Below, one piece after another: positions 45,901-57,900 of a DNA stretch of 64,000 nucleotides. This stretch comes from Liolophura sinensis (lineage: Eukaryota; Mollusca; Polyplacophora; Chitonida; Chitonidae). The notes under the pieces were generated by a model. That model worked only from the letters and a program-made list of their open reading frames with translations. It ran no database searches and was not told the origin of the DNA. The stretch is taken from contig NC_088302.1 of NCBI RefSeq assembly GCF_032854445.1, positions 6,999,338 through 7,063,337 on the forward strand, in the 5' to 3' direction. The stretch's first letter is position 1. Every line of letters starts with the position of its first letter. A program made the translations under genes and the position numbers.

Positions 45901-48900
45901 AAGAGTTGCTTCAGAACGACTGCCTTTACAACCCAGATGATCATAAAAATTATCCCCGTCAGCTCCCTGAGGTAAAACACAGCGGTAACGAGGATGGCAT
46001 CGGAGTCATTATGTTATAAGTGACATTCTGCCCGAAGCAAACAAATAACCTGCACTTCTGCCTACGCCAATCTACCACGAATCCGTCCATAGAGATTAAT
46101 CTAGCACTTAAAGAATCGCAACTAGGATGTTTTTGTTCAATCTGATTCGTGGCTCGCATGATGACATTGCAACAGTTTTGCATGCTAGCCTGTAGCAACC
46201 AGCCCCTGCCAACGCTTTTAAATCAAAGGGTGTGGCTGCCTAAAAACCAGGTAATAAATTGGCAGAAACCACTGGTCTTCGCCAAGTACATCTCAGATCT
46301 TTTGATGGCAATGCTTAAGCCATAACCAGTCTCTGTTTTACTATAGTATATTATATCTTAAATATATTAACCTCAAACTATTTCCTTGTGTGTTCCTAGT
46401 GGTCAGTCAATATACACAGAGTCACAAGCAGCATGTCCTCAATGTTTGATCATATCATCGTAACGCTAGTTGCACAATATTGAAGACTCTTTTACTTTGA
46501 CAGTCTTGTTAGTATAATTCATGTTAGTCATCAACGTTCCTGGGGGTTGTTTTTATATTATTTTATAAACAAAAGTAAATACAGCCGACTTAAAGGATCA
46601 CTGTCAGCGTCATCATAGTAATAAATTTCTCATTATTTTTTTCCTGCCAATGTATTTATATGCAAAGAAAGCCAATGGTATCAGTCTAGCCCATGATTTT
46701 GATGAGCATAGAAACACCTGGCGTCGAATGAGAAAGTTTCCTAGGATCATCTAGTATTTAGTACAACTGCCATCAGTCTGGTTTGTGAGAGGCACGTGAT
46801 CTCGGTTGAGAAGAGGTCTTACACGATTATCACGTATTTAGTACAAACATCTTCAGATTTCGGTTAACGTCTCGCCTTTCCAGCAGTGTGTGCTGGCCTA
46901 ATGATGTTTTGTTTTGTACATGTACACACTTGCTGAAATTGGTTCCCATATACGCTCAGCACATTACGGAATGCTTTCAATGAAAGACACACACATCTTA
47001 CTCAATTATGTTCAACACAGCCAAACGTTTTCGATACGTCGCCTTCTTTTTCTTGCCGTCACGCGATTCCAAAAGGAAACATCACGAGGTGTCAGCCTAT
47101 GCAATGACGCCGTTTTTCCTTGATGCCACGTGACATGGCATTGGCTATTGTGAGGTATTTCGAGGCAGTACATGGTGAAAGTATAAGGAAGATAATGCGA
47201 TTTGGTAAACAAAATACACTAATGTACTCTATCTGTTGACTCACTCTAGGCGCTGATGCCTCCATCCTGTGAGTTTTTGTTCTTACATTTATCAGGTCAG
47301 TGCAATCATCTCAGAGCAATTCATTCTTAATTTTCACTGGGTAAGATGTCTAATTCTCGTGCCAGCCTCATTCATGGAGGTATACTTCCGCTATGACATT
47401 ACCGGAGTTTCTTTCTCGTGCTGCGCCAAAATAGTTTGCTGCAATAAATGTCACGAACTCACAGTACTAGTCGATTCTACCGCACGTGCCCGAGAGCTGT
47501 GACACCGGTTAAGGTATCTCAGCGCGCGTTGCCACGGAAACAACTTGTCTCGTAGCAATTCGCCATTTTCATATTGTTCACAAGTCATGCGTATATCATC
47601 TCTAACCACAACCGAAACGTATTTCCGTAGAATCCTATGTTTATCGCTTGCTTCTCCTAAACAGTCCCACTCGCTCATGACAAAAGTAGATGAAACCAAT
47701 TTCCATCTGGTTAAATCTGAAAGATTTGATTCCATCTTGAGGAAATACTGTCAGATTTGTTAAGGTGGAAATACTCGCTAAAACCGTACAAATTTCCACA
47801 GCCAAAATGACATGTGATACAAAATATCTATCTGAACACGGGTTGGTTGCTGTGCTTACACTTTGTCAATAGATCGAGCAAACTCACAAACTGCCGAAAT
47901 TCGTGAGTAATCGTAGGCGTTCAAAACGGATATTCGCATGTTAGTCGTCAATCATAATAGAGGCTTCGGGTCGATAAGCCCATGAGCTATTTCAAACACA
48001 ACGTTCAACACAACAAAGAAAGGAATTAGGATGGCTACTGTATAGAGACACAGTCAATACTTTCCAGTATTCCAAAATTCCAAAAAAGATCACCACAACA
48101 GTACCACGGCTACAGACGCCATTTAGGATTTTCAGGGTTCTTAAAGAAGCGCTTGAAATGCTAAGTGGTGGGAGGCGTCGAGAAATGTTTGCTCCTGGGT
48201 GATTAATCTTGAAATATCATCTAATTCAGCCATAAAGATTTGGTTATAGCTTTCGATAACTAATATAAGTAATTTGGCTGCTCGGTCAGCATGAACAGTC
48301 AAACATTAAAAGGTAAAGGCATATACGTCTGCACATTCGTCTGTATTAAATTGCGTTTAATGAAAGCCAGATAACCATTTGCAACCTTGCGGTACCTTAA
48401 GAAAAAGAATCAAACCTGAAAACCTGGGATAGTTGCAAGCCCCGAGAGTCTTCTAGGCAGTGTATTTAACCTTCAAAGTTGCTACCATGCTGTATCCCAT
48501 CAGCTTTATTAACGCGAAGGCAATTATGTTAAATAAGAATTATCACTCGAATGTTTTGGGGAAATTGGACTTGCGATTATTGACGTGGAACTTCCTTATT
48601 GGTTGAAGGCTAGTATACTAAAGTCTGTTTCGATGCATAGATTCATATTATACATAGAGCTGGGTGCACGCTTTAATAAAATTTGTAAGTAATAAACAAT
48701 ATAAGGTTGGCAAATTACGATCGGGAGCTGGGCTGAGTAATTCAGCGCCTTGCCAATCCAGCTACTATCTTGTTTACAGTTGTATAAGATGCTTAGCGCC
48801 GTCAAGGTACTTCTAAAGTAACAATCAGCGATACGGGAGCTGGTCCGTGCTTCTTTGTGGACCAGAAGATAGACAATGAGACTGCCCCGTCCTCAGGGTT

Positions 48901-51900
48901 CAGCCTGGAAACCAAAATCACATTAGTCTCTGTGAAGCACTTCGCCTTCCACTTGATATTAATCATTTGCCACTTTACACGAGCTAATTTCGCTTGGCTT
49001 TGTGTTCTCTGACGTGAGTCCACCAATAAGGAGACACGGATGTAATCCATCCATGCTCATCCTGTGACAGGGAAGGCTGCGGAATCTCTGCAGAATATGC
49101 TCTCCCACATTTACTCTCTATCATTCAGTAAGTCATCTACATATTCCAAATTAAAGATGGCCTTATTAAACGAGAACCTAGCAATACCACTGAAGCGTCA
49201 ATTACCTACCACAAGTTCAATTCGCCTATTATATGCTATGCTTGATTAGTGGCACGACCTTGACAGGACCCTGAGTTATTTTTCCCATGCTGTTATCACC
49301 GAAACAAATTATTCCAAAGACTATTGATTTTTCACTAAAAAAGTGTGTAAAACAGTTTTCCCTGAAATATTAATTGAACAGGTATTTTTCTTTGTTAACC
49401 CACGAGTCGTTTATCAACAACCGACACATGTAACATTCAGCATTGTTCATTTTTACCCGTATGAAACTGATCGTCTTTAGAAGGTCAACATGCCGTTTAT
49501 GTTGTTTATTTTTGATCCAGTTTATTATTGCTTTTCATCAGATGTGACAAACGTAAGCGGAATCAAAACAAATGAAGGCTTGAAGTTTTATTGTGTTTTA
49601 ATATCTAGGCAAGAATGTCTCATGCCATCCTGGATTACATGTCCTTCAGCTCGTAAAGTCTCAGTGAATCATCTCAAGTTTGTCATTGCAATCGAGTGAA
49701 ACAATATTCCACCCAGAGTTGAAAATCATTCTTATTGACAGCCGTATGTTTGATGAAGATAATTCATGTCACAAAGTGTTGATATTAGATACACGACTTT
49801 CCATCCTGTCGGTCATCTTTGGTAAGCAGCTTGTCTTGTTCTGGACATGTTATAACACATATTTCCTTCTATAAAATTGTTCATATTTCATGGACGATTC
49901 CTTTATGTAATTTGTATATTGTTAAGACATATGAATTCTTCTAAGACAGCCTGTCTTAATCTGACTGAAGTGTCTTCATCGCCTTGCAGTATCCTACTAA
50001 GTGACTTTCTTGGCTAACCACTGGATTGGACTCACAATATTGTTTTGTTCCCGATGATATAATGACCTGTTTCAAAGATCCAGTGGTAACTGATAGATTG
50101 TTGATTGTAAAAAGTAAAGACGAAGATGACGGAAATACATGAATGAAATTAAAGTGAAATTTGCTGTTTGATGCCAGATCTATTTATATAGCACTAGGTT
50201 ACAATGTGGCAGATTATTAAATTGCGAAATATAAGGGCAGTAAAGAAACTTTTGACAGGGCGAAAATCAAACATCAAGATGTTTTATGTATTTCGCCTTA
50301 GCAAAGGAAAAAGAGAGGCTTTATCAAAGTAATGGATTCGATAATTTAAATGATTTTTGAAGGGTTTTCTGCTAGAATACGTGGTTGAATTTCAAAAGCT
50401 TTTATAAGAGCGGCTGTTTACTGCAAAGAACTTTAAAATGGGTGATATTTAGTGGCGCGACACAAGAGCACGGAATGGGCTTGTGGGCACAGTGGATAAA
50501 GCCGAATCGCTTAGGCTGTCAGAGTTCCTCTTAACAGAGATCTCGGTCGATTTTCCTGAGACGACAGACGGAAGTTATCAGACGACAAACGGAGAAAGGC
50601 ACTGAGCCATGATCAGGTTCGTCTTATCAACACTGCTAACCCTTCACCGACATAGAAATGGCAAATCCTTACAATGTATAGCATTATAGTACTGCCAATG
50701 TTCTGTCAGAGATAGATGGTGAAGATACTTCCAATTATAGCACTGATTGTAGGATAATTTTCTTTCAAGAAGGTTGGCCTTTCCTCTGACCGACAGAGAC
50801 CTGTGAGGAACACAAGTGACGACGCTAATAACTGGGAAAGAAATAATTACGACTGTGTTTGTACCCGAACGGAAGAAGCCTCTGAAAGTGCAGCATTTTT
50901 TTTTTTTTTTTACATGTCGTGGAAATCTTTTATATTTCATGCAAATGAGTGAGGTTCAAAACACTCAAAACAGTGTCTTGGCTGTTTTCGGAAAATAAAA
51001 GTATTTTCCTCTAACGTTTCGCTGGCGTTAACACACCTTTCAAGTAGATGCCTGAGCGATGAATATTCGCTATGCTGCGGACTTTTATAATTATGATCAC
51101 ATGAAAAAATGCTTGCCACAAAGTCGTAAATACCACACAATGCAGACAAATGAAATATAACGCCATTACACAGATAAAAAGTGAATAAAATCAAAGCGGT
51201 GTCAGTAGTGATTGATCACATTTCCGATAAATTACCGCATGGGCAAATGTATAATTCAATCCGATGTTGGGAAATTGAGCTGGTCAGAAAACACACTCAG
51301 TCATCATTGTAGTCTTAGAAAGAAAGAGATTATGACGTTGTTTGTACTCAAAGATATTACGCCTTAAATCTGATGAAAAACAACATCAAGAAAAACAAAT
51401 TTATCATGTGGCATACACAAATCTCCCGTTTTCTTTGCTAGTTGTTGTTTCATCCTTGGGTAGATTAATGAAACTGAATAGTTTGTGACTGAATGTTCAG
51501 GGCGGATTTACTTGAACACAAAAGAACTGATGCGAGTTAGAAACACGCAAGGGCTCGTTTTGTTGACAGAACAATTTTTCATCACGTAATCCAAGAGTGG
51601 TTGCACTTTAAAATTCATTTGTTTTCATTATGGAATTATAGAAGTTTGTAACATTTACAAAGAAACACACGTGAGGTCTGTGGATCGCGTCATGGAAGTT
51701 GGACTGTGCTGTATTGTCTGTTGCTGTGTCTACTTCAGCCTGGTGTATGATGACCACTAACAGGGGTGGGATAAGGTCTCTGGAATAGACCGTTCTCTGC
51801 AGTGTGTGTTTTGCGTGCAGGTAAGTGTGGTGTTTTGTGTTCCCGAACAGGGTTGAGACAACGTCAACGGAACTGTTTTGTATGAGCCTGTTGCTCTCAG

Positions 51901-54900
51901 TCTGCAAACAGCTAGTGGACAGCGTAATGGATAACTAGTCTTGATAAATAAAAAGATACTAAATGTGTATTATATGTATTTAATACTGTATTTTACACCT
52001 CTTTTCACAGGGAACGTAACAATAAACGTAACAATGAACTTTCACTGATGAACGTTACGTGTTGGAAGCCCGCAGAGCTGCCAGCAATCAGTACGTCAGC
52101 AGTCCTGCGTGTGACAGTAAACCATGACTCTAATCCCGAATGCACATACATACAATCACGCCACCTCAAAACACGTAGAAATTACTGTTATAATTTATTG
52201 TGCTGTGGGAGCCGATAGAGGGTTTTTTGACTGCCTCGATAACTAAGATTAGACAGCGAGGTAGCGAAACTCAAATTGAAATACAGGACGAGGTAGCTAC
52301 GTATACAAGTTGAGGTAGCGATGTGAGTCTCTGCTGCTTCGTTGCCGTGTCCTGTATTTCTGAGGTCGAGGCAGCAAGGTAACACGGCTCCATATTATGG
52401 AAATGAATATTTGATAAGTATACAACAGCTTCATATGTAAAACAAATTACACAAAACAGCTCTCGTAGTAGAAAATGGGGCAACTTCAGTGCTGAAATTC
52501 TTGCTCAGATGTCCCAAGTATCACAAACCTTTCGTAGCGCACTCTGGATTGGACGAGAATGTAATTCTGACTATAGAATTCAAATGCTGACAAAATTTCC
52601 AAGACAGAACATTGCACAGTGAAGTAAGCTGGTACTTCTGCCTTCAGAGTGTAGTCATTTTCCTTAGTTTAATTTATTTCGTTCATCTGATAAAAATGCA
52701 GTTTACAACTGCATGTTGAGAGGAAAATAAAAGGGCCGAAATAAAAGTCACTAGACATTTAATCTTTGGAGAAAATTGTTCATTGTTAATTTTACAATAT
52801 ATACCCAAAGAACACATCTTTTGTGACAGGTAACAAAACTTCATATGGACCGAAGCCGGACATCAAAATAACTGACAGATAGCCAAGGTGATATGAAATA
52901 CTCGATAGGCGGATATCTCCACGACATATGGGAATGTTAAATAACTGAAACATGTATCCCTTCAGGGCTAGAAATATCTTTCTGCAACTATTACCCAGAG
53001 CTATAAAAAAACACCATACAATATCTCCTTCCCGATATAAAGCATTAGAAATAAAAAGTTTAAGGCTATTTAAGTATGGCAATTGAGTGTTCCATTGGGC
53101 GATCTTAAGCTCAACAGCACGATCACGTGTCATGCTTTAATAAAACCTCGATTTTACTGCCTAAATAGCACTTGCGACCGTAAAAAGCGTTAATCTGCTT
53201 CACATGTGACAGGCCAATTGTGGCACAATGGAATAAATTATGCTGCAAGACTTTTGCCAACGTATATCTCCATGCCTAGTTCAAATATTTTATACTGATT
53301 GGTTATCCCTGACTATTTGTCAGTTGAATAGTTTCGTGTTGAACAGAGACGACAGATTGCGATTGCCGCATTAATCGCCAAATATCGTCACAAAGAAGAG
53401 ACACACACCGATTATGTAATTATAATGAAAATTTAAACCTGAACGATTTTGGTGTAAAGGACAAAAGAATTGCAAGAATACCAAAAACTTTTAGGTGGCG
53501 TTTCAATGTTTTAAATTTAGATGTTCAGTGAATGTCTGATGTAATGTCAATTATGCAATGACAAAAAATCAAAAGACTCATCTATGTAATTGCCTTCTTA
53601 TTTATTGGTACATGTAAGCTAATGCTCGAAAACTTATAATCGAACCAAAAAGTCGAATATTGTAGTCCAAAAAATAAAGATCTTTTTACCGGTGCAGATA
53701 TACTCAGGTAATTTCGTCTCAATGTCGTTAAACAACGTCAAATGGTTAGCATTTCATTCCATAAGCTGCCAACATATCCAGCACACACTTTTCAGCTATT
53801 CCCAGTTTTCCTCTAAATTCTTTCTGACAAACATGCTTCGTAATTACCACTGACACTCAGCGTCATTCATAAACCTCCGTTCTGGGTGTACGGGCTAATT
53901 TGGTTTCTGGACAAAACGAGTTAATTATATCAGCAAAGGTGTAAATGGAAATGCTGGACAGACGTTGTTTGGGTGACCGTCACAGTAGGTATGTACTACG
54001 CGTCAGGCGGGAGTGTGTGTGTGTGGGGGGGAGGGGGGAGGGGGGGCGAGAGGGGAGTGGACCGGGAGTGAACAATCACCATCTGTTAACGGAGAGCGCG
54101 GTTTTGTTAGCGGAATATTTTCCGCTGAAATGGTAGACTTTGTACCATACAACTGCACAACTTCGGCTTCAGGCCGCCACGGAGGCCCAAAATGTCATTC
54201 CGCACTCACGGCTTTCAAGTATATTAGTAGATTTTTGGAGTCATTTATTGTATTTGTTATCGATATTTTGCGAACTGTAGGAGATTGGCCTATAATACAG
54301 CTCGCAGATATTGTCATTGTTTCGACCGTGTATTGACAGAATAAACGGCAAAAGACCATGGATTTGGTAGAAAAAGACTAGAAACTGACTTTGTTGTTCA
54401 TAATCGCGCATATGGCCAAATTCTCTGAAGAGACAAAACATGTATGTGTGTAATAGCAGGCTTGTTTAGCACAATTTAACGTCGTGATGACGCTACGTGT
54501 TCACCTTCCTCGCGAATTAGTTATTCTCTAATCTAAAAATAGAAGATTGCACTGTTCAAGCATGAGTTTATGGCTTTGAATTTTTCATAATAGTTCACGT
54601 ATACAACAAGTTTTTTAGTTCAGGAACTACATTCGCCGTACATACTTCCACAAATCCATGTACCCAATCTGCAGCCTTACCAGCCCTCCCTAGATTTCAG
54701 TACGTGGTCTGAGTAATCAAGGGTCGACTGGCAGCAAAATAATTGAAGGAAATAGCTATATCTCTATCCAGAAACTGTAGAAAATATTTACAATAACCGC
54801 CCAACAAAAAAGGTCTTAAGACCTGTCTTAGGTGGACGGCACTTTTATTTAATTGTTTAAATGGTGTTTGCACCATGCTCATGAATTCGACGACAGTTAG

Positions 54901-57900
54901 ATATATTGGTAGAGTACCCCTGAAACCTAATTACTTCATTGAGTCCTTGTCATAAGGCATTGTTAGTAGAATGCAGGTTCATGTCTCGTTGCTGTCTTGA
55001 GTGGATTTTTCTACTCACAGCTTGACACACAACAGTGAAAGGAACCAACCCAATCGAAATTTACAAGTATTTCAGAATAGTCCAAATGATTAGCTTCCGC
55101 AAAATGTCCGCCTTGTCTCTGCGAATATTTCAGTACAAAATCGGTTATAAAATTCCTGAAATCGATGTTGCTTGTCGCATTATAACTGTTAAATTTTAGA
55201 GTCATTTTAGTATTACTCTGAAATGTGGCGTGTGAACAGTGAAATTTAAGTAATTTAAAAAACAGACTTGTTATACAAAGCACATAACAAAAACATGGCG
55301 CTTTCACAACTATATGTTTATCAAAATAGCCGGTCTAAACAAGCAGTGACGTAATCATGGTTTCGTACTGTAGTGCGAGGGCTCGGATAAAAAACCTTTC
55401 TCTAATCTGACGCAAAAATATTTGTGCGCCGTGCGCGCTCGATATGTGTACCATGTTTCTTAAAGACAGGCGATCAACTAAAGGCCGCGTAAAAGGCCAC
55501 GTAAAAAACGAATGCTGTCTACCGCTTTTTCCCACCGAGAAGAGTGGAGACAGGGAGCTCTCCTGGATTACTTGTCTGAGCATTTGGAAAGGACATTTGT
55601 TTGTTGACACGGAAGCTTTCCTGACGGTTCAACAGCCGGTTTAGATATGGTTCAGCTGTCGACAGGACAAGGAAATACTGCATAGCATCAGAGAGAAAGC
55701 CCAAGACATCAAAGCAAAACGTCGTCATAAAAAGATCTTTGGGTTCTTTTCTAACATATGATGTTTTTCTCTTTTCAGAGTATCATATTCCACGTAGAAA
55801 CTCACCCTGAGTTCCAGTGGTTTACGCAGTGCGTCACCTTCAACTTTTTCCCAAGCAAAAAACACGAGCTTGCCTACAACTTGTTTAATGCCATCACAGT
55901 ATACGGATTGCCTCTAGTCATCATAAGCATATCATACATTTCCATTCTGTGGAAGATATCACAGAAGACAAAGGAGAGTAGAGGTAAGATATCTGTCCGA
56001 CTATATGTCACATGACCGGTCAATAGAATAACCGCACTGGACAATCACAAAGAGTATAGAGTTGCCAATTATCTGCCTCTATTCCTTCCGCCTTTCCGTA
56101 CCATTTCAAACTCTTGACGGTTTCTCTTTACATGAATCCCTCCTTGTTTCTTACATTATAAACCAACTTTGATTTTTGGTAGTTTGTGTTGAACGGTGTT
56201 TTTGAAGTTGGTCTTGCGAATATTGACGCGGAAAAGTCCATTTTAGTTGGCGATTAGTATATAAAAGACTGATTTGAACGCCTCGATCGAGTCTTTTAGA
56301 AAGAACAGTTGACGGTACAGACAAATTAGTAGTAAATAGTAAATGTCTGTGTAGCGTCACCTGGGGCCAGGTGTAAATCTTAAAATCGATCTTGGCCTAA
56401 TACAAAATTAATGAGACTTTAGTCCAGACTGAAGTTAATACTGAGCTTAACTGCTAATGCGCTCTTGAACAACTGGGCCCAAATGCCCAGCTGACTGTCT
56501 GGTAGTGGGACTGTTACAAGTTCTAAAAGACAACAAAATGCACATGACGTCATTGAACTCGCATTGGTTCTCCTTCTTTAGATACTTTCCTGCTCGTCAA
56601 GCAACAAAGGTGCGAAACAAGACTCGTATCCTGCCGTCTACTTCCTCTGCTAAGAAGGCCCACAAATCTGCTACAAACGGCTAATTATCATAACCCAAAA
56701 TGAGAAATGGATACAACCGTAATATAGTTAATGTTGTAAAACTACTAAGCGGGCGGTTAAATGCGAGTCAAATTTTATCCAATTCGTCAAAAAAAAATTG
56801 AATGGATGCTAAAAGATTTTCTGTGTAAAACTGGCTGTAGAAAATCGCCCGGCGGCTTACTGAGCTAGCTGTGTAAGCTTAGCCTGTAGGGTCTGTACAC
56901 TGTTGGGGTAAAATAATGGCCGAACGATGATAGGTGAAACAACGTTTCTAAGCCTACTGTATACACAATATAAAGTCATAATTCTTACGCTTCTATCCTT
57001 GAGTTGTAGCAAGATACAGCAGGTACACTGTGCACAGTATTATTCAGGTAGTATCCCGATGTATTGAACTGCTTTTCAGAGATTGGTGGTATTGTATATA
57101 TCAAATAAAGCACATCCATTAATTATACCTGCCACGATACGACTGAATTATTGTCCTCGTGGCGTTAAGCCGTAATCACTCATTCATTAATGATGTTTTG
57201 AATAGGTGTGTTCGTGTATAGTTTTGAATTGTTGAAACATTTACTGTTTCAGCTGAACTAAGTGCCTATACGGAGACGGTTCGGTCTAAATTACGACGAT
57301 CGGGTGTTGGTAACATAGCTAAAGCCCGAAGCCGGACTTTGAAGATGACCGTAGTTATAGGTATGTCAATTACATATAGCATGAAATAATAATAATTTCT
57401 ATCTGAAGATACGTTTAATGCAAGTCCAAGCCGACGAAATGAACAGTTTGGACCAATGAATCTTCAACAGATCATCCCGCTGGTTATAGAGTGAGGATTT
57501 ATTTATTTATTTATTTGTTTGGTGTTTTACGCCGTACTCAAGTATATTTCACTTATACGACTGCGACCAGCATTATGGTGGGTGGAAACCGGGCAGAGCC
57601 CAAGGGAAACCCAAGACCATCCGCAGGTTGGTGACAGACCTTCCCAGGTACGGCCAGAGAGGAAGCCAGCATGAGCTTGACTCACAGCGACCGCATTGGT
57701 GAGAGACTCTTGGGCTATTGTGCTGCGCTAGCACGCTAACCAACTGAGCCCCGAAGGCCCCACAGGTTATAGAGTGAGAGAGTGATTGGGGTTTAACATC
57801 GTACTTAACAATATGTCAGTCAAATGACGACGAAGGAGTCTTTAGAGTGCATGTAATGTGCCTCGGATGTTGCAGGCCGTTCTTTTATCTAGTGCTGCTT

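Larger units (their letters stand above)
42999..55778 (+). other. Intron 1 of the receptor gene (12.8 kb)
   Basis: GT...AG bounded, phase 0. It contains a SINE-1 fragment (45297-45362), a weak LINE-tail remnant near 43875-43925, short tandem repeats near 45391-45590, a copy of dispersed repeat R1 near 48547-48650, a poly-T run near 50896, and a G-rich tract at 54012-54056. Open frames up to 113 codons (for example 52792-53133 minus) look like chance. Nothing else recognised. Confidence 0.8.
55984..57252 (+). other. Intron 2 of the receptor gene (1269 bp)
   Basis: GT...AG, phase 1. It holds an R1 repeat copy (about 56162-56260), an inverted-end repeat (about 56363-56480) and a LINE 3' tail remnant (57127-57190). 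Confidence 0.85.

Noticed and set aside
46290-46330. Further LINE 3' tail
   Set aside because: Only GGCAATGCTTAAGCCATAAC matches the tail; too short and without ATTC repeats.
47451-47735. 94-codon minus-strand frame with a good ATG context, possible first exon
   Set aside because: No domain, no clear donor and length within chance expectation. An X-box-like GTTGCCACGGAAAC inside it (47529-47542) is isolated and was not taken as regulatory evidence.
52792-53133. 113-codon minus-strand frame in receptor intron 1
   Set aside because: No recognisable motif; several frames this long are expected by chance in 64 kb of this composition.
54013-54336. 107-codon frame with a Gly-rich start
   Set aside because: The glycine stretch is the translation of the G-rich tract; no other support.
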